From contig SNVD02013161.1 of NCBI GenBank assembly GCA_013180625.2, positions 1 through 64,000 on the forward strand: a stretch of 64,000 nucleotides of DNA. Direction: 5' to 3'. Origin of the DNA: Boswellia sacra (lineage: Eukaryota > Streptophyta > Magnoliopsida > Sapindales > Burseraceae). Shown here one piece after another: positions 1 through 10,141 of the stretch; position 1 is the first letter of the stretch; every line of letters starts with the position of its first letter. A model generated the notes under the pieces. It searched no databases. It saw only the letters and a program-made list of their open reading frames with translations, and was not told the DNA's origin. Position numbers and translations under genes: made by a program.

Positions 1-118
1 CATCACAACCACACAAAAACAGAAAAATACCAAGGAATATAGCAAAGAAACATGGACGAATTGATATGAAAATGATATATAATTAGACACCTATCAGTCA
101 GCAGAGGCGAAAACGGTT

Positions 119-285
119 ATGGATGAGAGGTGGGAGGGAGAGGAGGATGTGAAGTCTGGTAGTTCCTCGTCGATTGGGAAGAACAGTGACTCATCACCAG
201 ACGTTGAGGAAGCGAATGAAGTGCAGAGCTCGATTGGAGGGAGCTGCGTGAGGCTGGATGTTTTGGAGGATGCACTGCCTGTCAG
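119..285 (+). pseudogene. OXS3-like gene fragment (first exon only)
   Basis: An ATG at 119 opens a 55-codon frame ending at a clean donor (CAG|GTAAGT) at 285/286. The product is acidic and serine-rich, with the string SSSSIGKNSD near residue 16, then EVQSS, and LEDALPVR at its end. In plant OXIDATIVE STRESS 3 family proteins (nuclear, stress tolerance) the same order occurs: a Ser-rich SIGKNSD motif, EVQSSY, then EALEEVLPIRRGIS. The second exon expected in this family, with GISKFYNGKSKSFTSL, is not visible downstream; the next coding-like DNA at 1133 belongs to another gene. I read this as a captured or truncated 5' exon plus part of its intron. The family call is from memory of the motif; the truncation is seen directly. 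Confidence 0.6.
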
Positions 286-1132
286 GTAAGTTTCTTTTGG
301 AGGCCTTTTTTGATACATGTTGAATCTTGATTGTTCTTATTTTTGGTGTGTTTTTTCTATTTCCCTCTCTCTTTTTTTTTTAATTTTCGACATTTTCTCG
401 GTAAGAATGCTTAGCGTTACTCAGGGCTTCTCTTTTTCATGCGTGTTCGCTTATCTTCGCTCTTTGCAACTGTTTGAGGCTTTGCGTAATGTAAATTAAG
501 CTTTATGTGGAATCTAGTTGTGTTATCTGGTGAAATTGGCTAAGGAAATACCATGCTTTTCTTCCTTTCTGGAGATTGCAAGGTTGTTTTGTGTCTCAGT
601 TTATAAATTGGAAGCCTTCTTCACTAATGATTCCGGAAATTTCTCGGTTATGCGAGATTGTAGTGTTTAATTCTCTGCATGTGTGAAGAAAATAGCATTT
701 TCCTGTTGGGAGTTCCTTTTTTTTTTTTAACTGCATGTAAAGAACCAGAACATTGTTTTATCTGGGTATTGCTTTTCTGAAACTTGCGGATTTGTAGAAA
801 GAATTAGGAAAGTGAGTACTAGATCTGTTGATTATCTGCTAGAATTGCTGTTGGAAGTCATTTTCTGGAATCCAATGAGATAGAAGTTACAATTTCTTGG
901 AAATAAATTGTCAAAAATTATTAAAGTCAGTTGAAATTTTTATTGCTTGGTTGTACATTGTTCTTGCAGTTTGTGCGTGTTCTTTTGTTCTTGGCTCTTG
1001 AATATTGCATTACCGAGACCACAGAACCAAACACCTCTTGCCTCATGAGTCTCGGACACACTTCCATCTCATTTGTTATTTTCTCGACTAGAGAATACTA
1101 ATTAAGAAGATCCTGGCAACTTGTGTTCGAGA
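286..1132. other. non-coding stretch between two gene fragments
   Basis: This looks like intron sequence of the OXS3-like fragment followed by upstream or 5' leader sequence of the TTC38-like fragment. No coding frame in it resembles a known protein. The exact junction between the two source genes cannot be placed by eye. Confidence 0.4.
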
Positions 1133-2104
1133 ATGAAAAGCGAAATGGGAGGATTAAAATCAGACAAATGGGGTTACAAAGTGAAGACTTCTTATGATTC
1201 TTGCATCTTTGCCATCAACGCATACTACCACCAGGTTTGGTTATTTTTTCTTTTTTTTTTCATTAATAATTTGATGTTATATGGAGTTTCTTGTTGGTGG
1301 CTGTCCGAAAATGTGTTTAATTTTTGAGGTTTTTAGGTTTGTTTAATGAATGAAGGTGCTTAGTTATAGGAGAGAGAGGCACGTGATATTGGAAGCGGCT
1401 GAACATGATAAAGATTGCGTCTTGGCCAACTGTTTGGCTGCTCATTTTCTAGCTTCCCACTTTCCTTCTACAGCTTCTGAACTTATTCAGGCTGCCAAGT
1501 CTCGTCTTGTAAGCTTGTTTGTTCTTTCTCCTTTTTTTGTTTTCGTTTTTTTGAAAAAATTTCCAAAAAAGTGTAATGAGAAGAATCAACTGATGTTGCT
1601 GAATTTTATGATTGAATTTGGTTGTAAACAGGAAGACGCCACCCCGTACGAGAAGGCAATTTTTAGTGCTGTCTCGTATTTGATTTCTGCCGACCAAGAC
1701 GATGATGTGGCTGTTGAGTTACACTCTAAGGTAAAATAAAATTTTAAGTTTATTTCTCTTTTTAATTTTTAGATATGATATAAGGTTTGACCAAACTTTG
1801 AATTGGGGTTTTTTCTGTTTGTTAGTAAATGATTGCACTATGAGTACTATTAGTTATAAGTTCATAAAGTTATGCATTTTACAGATTTTCAGTTGGAAAC
1901 ATTTCAATAAGTTTTTATCTCGGTGTATTGTTTGACTTCAGTTTAGTCTTTAGCATCTGTATATGATTTGTTCGTTGCAAATGACATTCATTTCTTTTGC
2001 AGCTTCTCAAAACTTTCCTAAAGGATCTGGTTTCTCTCAAGAGGGCCTAAGTGCTCTGCTTCTACATGGGTCGCCCTGACCTCTCTTTAGCTCTTGTTCA
2101 AAAG
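1133..2104 (+). pseudogene. TTC38-like tetratricopeptide protein, 5' fragment, broken
   Basis: Four exon-like blocks join in phase with good splice sites: 1133-1234 (donor CAG|GTTTGG), 1356-1508 (TT|GTAAGC), 1632-1730 (AAG|GTAAAA) and one starting at 2003 after TTTGCAG. They encode a chain with NAYYHQ, VLSYRRERHVILEA, KDCVLANCLAAHFLAS, TPYEKAIFSAV and VLCFYMGRPDLSLALVQ. The order matches plant TTC38-like TPR proteins (deep-in-history residue block, TPxEK helix, LxxLKxAHxxYFYxG helix). An in-frame TAA at 2048-2050 sits just before VLCFYMG, where a Q codon would need one change. After about 2104 the frame continues into sequence I do not recognise, so the remaining two thirds of the protein are absent. 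It lies between pieces of two other genes on the same strand. Function is lost in this copy. Confidence 0.55.
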
Positions 2105-2321
2105 GTTGGATACCATCCGCTGAATGAATTCTGTTCATGGTTTTTAGAACAAAATGCAAAGAAGATAGTATATCTGCTAATCAGTTCACTAGCAACTTAT
2201 TCAATTTTTATTTGCTTTAACGTTTACAAAATGGCATGTTGTAATGACGTTTGAAGATATGTATATTGATATTTGTTCTTTAGGTAATGCTATTATTGAT
2301 TATATAATGTGCCACCTGCAG

Positions 2322-3274
2322 GATGGAGAAGCTTATGCTCATCTTTTAAATGTTCTTGCACCAGTAATCCATCTACATTGGCTGTCAAAGATCTGTTGTA
2401 AAGGGCAAAGTTAATTCTTGAACATGCAGATAAAATGGGTTGTCAGAGATACTTAACTGCAGAAGATATTGTGGAGGGTTCACCAAATCTTAATCTTGCT
2501 TTTGTTGCACATATTTTTCAGCATGGGTAAGAGTGTATCCTCTCTTGAGCAAAAAATTATCTTGAGAAGATTACACTTGGGCTTGGTAATAATGGTTACA
2601 ACTTTATTTTAAATTTCACCATTATTCACGTTTAGCATATAGCAGACCTTGTGGCATAGATACAGGTCACATAACTTTTCCAATACTTCATGTTAGCTCT
2701 AGCCAGAAAATTCCTGTATTCTGGCATTATGGAAATTTCTAGGCTCAAGGTAAGTCCAGCTATTTTACAGAGATTGGAAAGATGTTCCTTGTCATATTCA
2801 CACATCATACTTTTATACTTTCTTTGATTTGTAGATTTTATGCTTGAATATTAGGTTCCGTTTCTTTGTCCAGGTGTTTGCTATTGTTGTCAGAGTTGAC
2901 AACTCTGTTGCATTATTTATTGTTCTAGTCGCAGAACATACTAATGAAATCCATAATGTGGAATTTACATATATGTAAAGTAAACATGTACAATAGAAGA
3001 TTATGTTTAAGCTGCCAATCTGAATTGATGATTCATACTTTTTTCTGTAGATGCCAGTTATCACTTATCACCTTTAAAGATGTGAGATGTAAAAGCTAAC
3101 AACTGTTTCTACATGCAGTCATGGGCTATCAACCCAAACAAAACAGATATCTTTTCTTGAAACTTTACCTGATGACACTCAAATTTCTAGAGAAGAAAGA
3201 GTGTTTCGCTTTTGGATCAATAGTCTTGGAAATTCAACTTATATAGACAATGTCTTTGAAGATCTTAGAAATGG
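2322..3274 (+). pseudogene. fimbrin (plastin) gene fragment, two exons, broken
   Basis: Exon-like block 1 starts at 2322 after CCTGCAG. It reads DGEAYAHLLN, shifts frame near 2360, passes an in-frame TAA near 2400, then gives [31 protein letters not shown] and VAHIFQH, ending at a GGTAAGA donor near 2526. Block 2 at 3119-3274 gives TKQISFLETLPDD, SREERVFRFWINSLG and TYIDNVFEDLRNG, ending at GG|GTTAGT. These are hallmark strings of the calponin-homology region of plant fimbrins, actin-bundling proteins. Neither the N-terminal EF-hand-like region nor the remaining CH domains are present. The fragment keeps its intron (2527-3118), so it was captured as genomic DNA rather than by retroposition. 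Identification is firm; loss of function is clear. Confidence 0.85.
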
Positions 3275-4340
3275 GTTAGTGTTGTTCTAATTGGCAATAT
3301 TTTGCTCCTTTATCAGAAATTATTAGTATCATGGTTGTATGTTTCATGTAAGATTTTGCTTTTTCATAATTCTGGCAAGACATTTCTTCTTGGTCAAAAT
3401 GAAACATGAACAATTTAAATTCAACTTTTTCTAGGATGTATGAAATATCATGTTGAATATTTGTTAAATTGTGAGTTCTTCTTGGTTTTTAAGATTTTAT
3501 GTGCCTGTATCTGAATAGAAGTTGTTGTTGTAGTAATAATCCTATGCTTAGTTTTGGTGCTTAAGCTATAAACCATATTCCTCTACAGTTCTTGTATTGA
3601 ATTTTTTCTTCAGTGCTGAAGAAAACAACTGAGGTGTTTTCTTCAGGTTGAGGTCTGCCAACATTTGTATCTAGAATAATAGCAAAACCATTAGGAAGAT
3701 CAATCAATATATAATCAGCACAATATCTTGTGTTTTTGGCCTTCCATATATTTTGATCCTGTGCTAACTATTTAAATAATTTGACAGATAAGCTTCCCAA
3801 ACTTTAGTAATTATGATCCGAATCTTGCTTGGCCATTGGTCCTGGACTGGATGAAAGAAAAGCAAACATAAACTCTACTTCTTTAAGCCAACCTGATTCT
3901 CAGCTGTAAACTGCCATTTTTACTTAAGTAGGTGGAGTTGAAATCTTTGTTCCACATATATAGAGGCTGCTTGAAATTATATTACTTTCTGCAGCACTGC
4001 TTTATTCTTCATTCGCTTATGTTGTGATTGATCTATTTGCAGGTCTGTTGAAACTACAGAAACCAAACTTCCCCACCATTTTTTTAATTTAATCCAACTT
4101 CTTTAATTTTATTATGGTTCTTTATTTTATTGTATTGGTTTCCTTGAATGATCCAAATTATAATTATTATTTTTAGATTAGGCAGTGAGATTTTTTTTCC
4201 CTTCCTAATTGAAAAAGCATATTGTTTCTTTGTAGTTTGCTCTATATATTATGAATTTATTAAAATTTTTAAAATACTTATTATATATATATATATTATG
4301 AATTTATTAAATTTTTAAAATATTTATTATATATATTAAT
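3275..4340. other. AT-rich stretch between fimbrin fragment and CACTA end
   Basis: No recognisable gene. A short open stretch near 3788-3870 (ending LVLDWMKEKQT) follows a TTGACAG acceptor-like site and might be another captured exon, but I cannot name it. Around 4250-4340 a roughly 45-bp AT-rich segment (TATGAATTTATTAAA...) is repeated twice. Confidence 0.4.
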
Positions 4341-4350
4341 TTTTTTAAAT

Positions 4351-4616
4351 ACTTGGCGGTTAAAAACTGCCAAGTTTTTTTTTTAATTTTTAAAACTGTT
4401 ATACTTGGCGGTCAAAAGACCGCCAAGTATATATTTTTTTAATTTTTTAACCTATCATACTTGGCGGTTAGATGCATATTTGTCACTTTGACTGACCGCC
4501 AAATATTGTCAAATTGACTATATTTGGCGGTGCCATTGGTGGCGTTTTTAAGATTGCCAAATATATACATATTTGACAGTCAAAGACCGCCAAATATGGT
4601 CATTTTTCTTGTAGTG
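4351..4616 (+). mobile_element. CACTA (En/Spm-type) transposon right end with subterminal repeats
   Basis: The segment ends at 4616 with GGTCATTTTTCTTGTAGTG, the reverse complement of CACTACAAGAAAAATGACC, a canonical plant CACTA terminal inverted repeat. Inside it lie about nine copies of a roughly 10-bp motif, TTGGCGGT or its complement ACCGCCAA, at about 4351, 4366, 4402, 4418, 4459, 4494, 4522, 4552, 4571 and 4585. They are arranged as head-to-head pairs that would fold into hairpins. Such subterminal arrays are where CACTA transposases bind. No CACTACAAG left end occurs in the window, so it lies upstream of base 1 or is lost. The 3-bp target duplication therefore cannot be checked. Confidence 0.85.
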
Positions 4617-4649
4617 AATCAATAACTAAAGAGAGAGATTCCCTGTGAA

Positions 4650-5849
4650 TAGGGGTGTGCAAATTAACCCGATTCGATCCGACCCGATCGGGTTGATCGG
4701 GTTAATCGGGTTTTTATCGGATTATTCATGAAGTGTAACCCGAAATCGGGTATAATTTATCGGGTTTTCTTCAAATCGGGTTGAAATCGGGTTTTACAAA
4801 AATAACCTGATTTAACCCGACCCGATATATTTATTTTTTAAAATTTTCTTCTTGTCCACGTGTCACAATATGACTAATGTAGAACCCATCATACCATGAA
4901 CCTTGCCTCACCAAAACTCTTATATAAATACCACTTTATACAGAAACCCTACATCAAATTTAATTTCACCCTAATTCCTAAAAATGAAATTGCCGATCTG
5001 CCTGCCTCCTGCAAACTTCAGCTCGCTTCTTTCTCCTCCCCTCAATAGATTATGGGAAACTACGAATAGAACACTGATAAAGTAGAGCCTCACCTGCTGA
5101 AGAGTGCTAAGAGAAGCTACCTTAGCTTTAGCAGCAACAAGATCATCGGCAAGCTTTTTGTTCTGTTTCTCCAACTCGGCGTTCAAGCTATGTGCCTTAT
5201 CCAACTCAGTCTTCAAAGCCAAAACCTCAGCCTGCAAGTCTTTGACCAGATTGTTACTAGAACCTCCCCTGGGGATTTGGGTTTGTTCAACACCAGGGAC
5301 CTCCTTGTACTCTTTGTAGTAGGATTAGTCTTTCCATTTGGAGGCTCAGATACTACTCTTGCTTTCAGTGCGGGTGACAAAGACACGACAAGCTGTTTTG
5401 TTGCTTTGGTGTCTCCTTGGCTGTAGAATTTTGTCTAAAACGAGATACGGTTGACATGGTATTGACGAGCTTGCATTCAGATTTTTACATATATTGATTA
5501 ATTTTATTTGTTGAAGTCAGATTTGTACATATATTGATTGATTTCGTAGGTTGAAATCAGATTTTTACATATATATATTGATTGAATCTTCCTCTTTTTT
5601 TTTCCGTATATTGAATGAGTTTGCAGCTGTCAGAATTTTTGCTATATTTAATTGATTAATTTTGAATTCTTACCTTATTTCTTCAACCCGATCAACCCGA
5701 CCAACCCGATCAACCCGAAGTGACGGGTTACATATCGGATTGTATTTTGTAAAAACCCGATGACGGGTATAAATTATCAAACCCGATGGTGCATCGGGTT
5801 AAGTTGGATTTTGTAAAATCCGACCCGACCCGACCCGTGTGCACCCCTA
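4650..5849. mobile_element. non-autonomous hAT element A with captured gene fragment
   Basis: The element begins TAGGGGTGTGC and ends GCACCCCTA. It is flanked by a perfect 8-bp duplication, CCTGTGAA (4642-4649 and 5850-5857), the hAT signature. Both ends carry dense subterminal repeats of CCCGA/TCGGG (about 4663-4830 and 5685-5840). There is no transposase; the interior holds a CHUP1-like coding fragment on the minus strand. Termini and subterminal repeats match hAT element B (6232-10133) and the 315-bp element C (29937-30251), so all three belong to one family. It inserted 25 bp beyond the CACTA end. Confidence 0.93.
5094..5440 (-). pseudogene. CHUP1/IPGA1-like coiled-coil gene fragment inside hAT A
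   Basis: Reading minus from about 5440, one frame gives TKSTRRSLVLNKPKSPGE. After a frameshift near 5260 another gives NNLVKDLQAEVLALKTELDK, ELEKQNKKLADDL and AKVASLSTLQQ, ending at a donor (CAG|GTGAGG) at 5094/5093. The basic RRSLVLNKPKS string followed by a heptad coiled coil resembles plant CHUP1 / INCREASED PETAL GROWTH ANISOTROPY 1-like proteins, which bind cytoskeleton or chloroplast envelope. Only the region around the start of the coiled coil is present, with part of the following intron. The kept donor shows that genomic DNA was captured by the transposon. Family assignment is moderate; the capture is clear because the fragment lies wholly between the element ends. Confidence 0.5.
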
Positions 5850-5857
5850 CCTGTGAA

Positions 5858-6231
5858 TACATATAACATTTTAAAAAGTAAGAAAGCAAAGTTCAACTAA
5901 AGAATTTGGAATAAGGTGTGTTTTTATAGATTAATTTTTTTTCTTTTGCAAAGTATTATAGATAAAAGTATAATATAAAGAGGTGTCAGACATTCAACTT
6001 GAAAGGCTAACATATATAAGAGGTGCAATGTTAATTTCTTTACAAACCTGAAGACCAACCACCTCTGGCCATTCAAGGTAGGATTCAATGGATTAATCAA
6101 TGCGAATATAATAGGGTTAGGTTTGGGATGATATTGAGTGTACTAGATGAAAGTAAAATTTTAATACTAATATTTTGTCCTAGAAATTTTAGTTTTTGGT
6201 GCTCTAAAAGAAAAAAATTGTATGTAGAGAT
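5858..6231. other. flanking DNA between hAT A and hAT B
   Basis: About 370 bases, AT-rich, with no gene seen. Confidence 0.6.
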
Positions 6232-6384
6232 TAGGGGTGCACACGGGTCGGGTCGGGTCCGGTTTTGCCCAACCCGACTCAACCCAATGATGCATTGGGT
6301 TTTGAAAAATGAACCCGTGGTCGGGTTTTTGAAGCATGTAACCCGACATATTACCCGAATGGTCGGGTTGGTCGGGTCTGTCGG

Positions 6385-6835
6385 GTCCACTCGACACTCG
6401 ACACTCGACACTTACATGTCGAGTCGTGTTGGATTCACAATCGACACTCGATATCAGACAATTTTCAAAGAAATCGAGTGTCGGATGATTCATCCGACAC
6501 TCGACACTACCCCACTTGATACTCGACACTTACATGTCGAGTTGTGTTAGATTCACAACCGATACTCGATATCAGACTATTTTCAAAGACATCGAGTGTC
6601 GGATGCATCATCCGACACTCGACACTATCTGCTCGACATGTATCTGACACGACTCCACACGTCGAGTAGATAGTGTCAAGTATCGAATGATGCATCCGAC
6701 ACTCGATGTCTTTAAAAATAGTCTGATATCGAGTGTCGGTTATGAATTCGACACAACTGGACATGTAAGTGTCGAGTGTCGAGTGGCTAGTATTGAGTGT
6801 CGGATGAATCATCTGACACTCGATTTTTTTCAAAA
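6385..6835. repeat. left subterminal GACACTCGA array of hAT B
   Basis: Many copies of GACACTCGA and its complement TCGAGTGTC, often paired as ATCGAGTGTCGGATGATGCATC-type near-palindromes and joined by longer repeats containing ATATCAGACTATTTTC. A matching array in opposite orientation sits at 9605-9945. The position just inside both ends and the inverted layout fit transposase-binding subterminal repeats. The open frames that cross it are repeat artefacts. Confidence 0.8.
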
Positions 6836-7225
6836 ATAGACATCACAAGGCCACCAAACTAAATCTAGAGATTCCACCTACTTAGATTGAAATAGAATCA
6901 AGTCATCTCTTCCATATTTCTAACAACATAAAAAAAAAATGAGAGGAAAACTGAAAACATAATCAATATTCAACAAGGCCACCAAGTTGTAAAAAATCAA
7001 CCTAAAACTTAACGTTACCAACCGAATAAAAACTTAACAAGTCTTTACAATGCAAAACTCAAATTCAGTAAGGAAAATGTGTTGAAATTGGCACTCATCA
7101 ATCAAGCTCCATACGATCAACTGCTGTTATGGTTGATTTTAAAACTTCTGTATCAATGACAAACAAACACAAATGAAAATAATATAGTTAGTCAATGTTT
7201 TACAATGTAAATTGGAAATGATATG

Positions 7226-9342
7226 TTAAGTTAATAACCAAAATTCCAAATTACCTGTCTCAATTGAAGTACAAAAACCCACAGAATCTCCAATAGCATC
7301 TTCTTCAATCTCTAAAGTCGGGAATACTTCATCAATCAATGTAGAAGTTATCCAATTCTGTGAGCATATCAAGGATTCAACCATTTTAGGAGTTAATGAA
7401 CTCCTAAATTGGTCAAGAATCCGTCCTCCAGTACTGAATGCTGACTCTGAAGCAACAATGGAGACAGATATAGCAAGAACATCCTTTGTTATACGTGATA
7501 ACACAAGAAAGTTGCCTTCATTTAGTTTCCACCAAGCCAAGATATCAAAATCCTCAGTCCGCCCCACCAAATTGGCATTGTTTAAATAAGTATCCACCTC
7601 ATTTGATGTTTCTAACTTGGTCAAATTAGCTATAAACTTTACAACTGGATCTACCCATGGCTTTACCACCTGAACTTCATCACTTAATGATGAGGTTGGG
7701 ATATGACTGACAGGGGGTTTTGACACTTCAGTCCTTACCACTTTTGAAGAGCTATCTATTAAAGGCTTATAAGTTTCATATAGGTTAAATAACAATGTTT
7801 TAAGCCCCATTATCATTTGCTCTGCCTTAGTATCACCCCAAAAACTTCTCAAGTAAAATCAAAGTACCTAATTTTGAATCTTGGATCAAGCACAACTGCA
7901 ATGAGCAACATCTCATTAAATTTATCAAAAGACCCAAAGTACTTGTCAAATTTCTTCTTCATATTTTTTGCCATATCACACAAAACACTACTACTTTGTT
8001 CTTGCAACTCAACCAATTGACTGTGAATCCTCCATATCCCATTAAATGCAATATGTGATGTCACAGTCAAAGAAGCACTAAACTTTAGAGTTACTTCATA
8101 AAAATTTTGTAAAAAACTAACAAACAATCTACCTTGATCCCAATCCTCTTCTGTAGGTGGTGCCAACTTGTTGTCCTCTGCAAAGTAGAGTTTATAGTGT
8201 CCATCCTCTTCCTCCAAATGGTCAAGTGCTTTTTTAATATGTAAAGCACTCTCCGACATCAAATATGTAGCATTTCATCTAGTGGATACATCTATTACTA
8301 AATTTCCCTTGTATTGAATTTTTTCATGTTCAACACAAGACTGAAATCTGTGTAATCTTGCAGGAGATGATCTCACATAGCGCACAGCATTACGAATACT
8401 AGCAATGGACTTATGAAGATCCTTTAAACCCTCACCAACAATGAGATTAACAACATGGGCAAGACAACGAACATGCACGTAATCTCCATTAAGAATCAGC
8501 TCGCTCTCTTTCCAACCATGTACCTTTTTCTTCATATAATTGATTGCCACTTCATTTGTACTAGCATTATCCACTGTGATTGTAAATATATTCTCTAATC
8601 CCTACTCAAGCAAGCAAGACTCAATTTGCTTCTCAATAGTTTCCCCTCTATGATTCACAATTTGAGAGAAACTCAAAATCCTTTTGTGCAACCTCCAATT
8701 ATTATCAATGAAATGTGTAGTAATCACCATATAACTCAAGTTCTGTATTGAAGTCCAAATATCTGTAGTTAGCGACACCCTAACCTTGCTTGCTTTGAAA
8801 TACTTCTTCAAATTTTCTTTCTCTCCCAAAAACAAAGAGAAAATTTCCCTTGCTACTGTTGTTCTTGATGGACATTCAAACTTTGGACACGTAACTCGCA
8901 TGAGACACCGAAACCCTTTGTTCTCTACAAACTTAAATGGCAACTCATCTATAACTATCATCTCCACAACTGCCCTTCTAATTGCCTCCTTATCAAAGCC
9001 TATACCTACAAGGTTACTCGCACTTCCACTTTCTGTCTTTTTTGGACCAAAAGAAAGAACTGTTTGTTTCTCATCCTTTTCGGCTTGTTTCTCACTCAAA
9101 ATGTACTTTAGACATTTATGTAAATGATTCCACAATGTTTTAGTCCCGTGCTTCTTACTATCACAAAGAAAGGACCTCCCACAATAGCCAAAAACACACT
9201 TGTTTCCTCCAATTTTTATGTAACGATCCCATACACCGGATACTTGAGGTTTTTTTCTCTTATTTTTTTGGGAAGCAGTTTCACTACTCACTTCTTCAGG
9301 GGTATCCTCAATAGGAACGGGAGTAGTTCATTCAGAAGTCAT
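7226..9342 (-). pseudogene. hAT transposase (BED zinc finger, RNase H-like, C-terminal dimerisation), broken
   Basis: Reading minus from an ATG at 9342, the frame meets a TGA at codon 5 (9330-9328). It then runs through a BED zinc finger (VWDRYIKIGGNKCVFGYCG then TLWNHLHKC, about 9230-9110), the RNase H-like core (DIWTS about 8760, DNASTNEVA about 8570, CLAHVVNLIV about 8460, DVSTR about 8280) and a C-terminal hAT dimerisation motif (DILAWWK about 7545, SESAFSTGGRILD about 7430). Stops interrupt it near 8600 (after SCLLE) and near 8275 (after DVSTR); relatives have W at both, so each is one TGG-to-TAG change. A frameshift lies near 7850. The last exon seems to end near 7250 at a GTAATT donor. 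It is the only transposase of this hAT family in the window. Confidence 0.9.
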
Positions 9343-9604
9343 AGTACTTGAAAGAAGCGGAAGGCGACAGCTACGGAGGCGTGGAAGGAGCCGTGAGACA
9401 TGACAGAGCTGCTAGAGCTTGGAGAGTGGAGACTTCTGTGCCTGAGGGCTGGTAGCCGTGGAAGAGCACGATCGTTGCCGGAACTGGAAGAGGTTAGTTC
9501 TCTGAATTCTAAAATTGAAATTGCATATTAGGGTTCCTTCTTGTGTTAGAAATTAGAATATGGGAAATTTTCCCTTTTATAGCAGTCTATTTTTGACAAA
9601 AATT

Positions 9605-9945
9605 GATAAAACTCGACGTGCTCGATAGAGCTCGATACTATCATTCGACACTCGACACTTAAATGTCGAGTCGTGTCGAATTCACAACCGACACTCGATA
9701 TCAGTCTAAACTAAGAATCGAGTGTCAGATGATGAATTCGACACACGACATGTAAGTGTCGAGTGATGATGCATCATCCGACGCTCGACACTTACATGTC
9801 GAGTCATTTCGGATTCACAACTGACACTCGATATAAGTCTATTTTCGAAGACATCGAGTGTCGGATTCATCATTTGACACTCAACACTTACATGTTGAGT
9901 CGTGTCGAGCGATATCGAGCTCGTCGAGTTTTGTCGAGCGTTTTG
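9605..9945. repeat. right subterminal GACACTCGA array of hAT B
   Basis: Counterpart of the 6385-6835 array: repeated CGACACTTACATGTCGAG and ATCGAGTGTCGGAT motifs, including TCGACACTCGA palindromes, placed just inside the CCCGA-rich outer zone. Confidence 0.8.
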
Positions 9946-10141
9946 ACAGGTTTTTGGCCTTTTTGATCGTGTCAGGTTATAGCGGGTTACATGAATTAAA
10001 CCCGATCTCAAACCCGATTTGCACAAAACCCGAGTTTTACAACCCGATTTCGGGTTTTTTATTACCCTGACCCGATCGTAACCCAACCAACCCGACAAAA
10101 CCCGATCGGGTCGGATAATTTTGAACACCCCTATTAGAGAT

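Larger units (their letters stand above)
6232..10133 (-). mobile_element. hAT element B, once autonomous, carrying a transposase relic
   Basis: The ends are TAGGGGTGCACAC at 6232 and GAACACCCCTA at 10133. Flanks are GTAGAGAT (6224-6231) and TTAGAGAT (10134-10141), an 8-bp target duplication with one mismatch. Outer subterminal zones (6240-6390 and 9950-10125) are CCCGA/GGGTC repeats shared with elements A and C. Inner zones (6385-6835 and 9605-9945) are arrays of a TCGACACTCGA/ATCGAGTGTCGG motif. The interior holds a minus-strand BED zinc-finger/hAT transposase broken by nonsense codons and a frameshift. At about 3.9 kb it has the size of a complete hAT element. It is now defective and cannot encode its own transposase. 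Confidence 0.9.

Noticed and set aside
119..3274. Reading 1-3300 as one functional multi-exon gene
   Set aside because: The three parts belong to unrelated families, an in-frame TAA lies at 2048, and the fimbrin part has a frameshift and a stop.
3788..3870. A fourth captured exon (LVLDWMKEKQT)
   Set aside because: An acceptor-like site precedes it, but the peptide is too short and unfamiliar to assign.
1..4350. Left end of the CACTA element inside the window
   Set aside because: No CACTACAAG in direct orientation was found by reading the sequence.
6128..6833. Overlapping open frames on both strands
   Set aside because: They run through the CCCGA and GACACTCGA repeat arrays of hAT B and translate repeats only.
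8786..9351. Plus-strand frames opposite the hAT transposase
   Set aside because: Antisense shadows of the BED/transposase frame.
9763..10128. Open frames at the right end of hAT B
   Set aside because: Same reason: subterminal repeats read in several frames.
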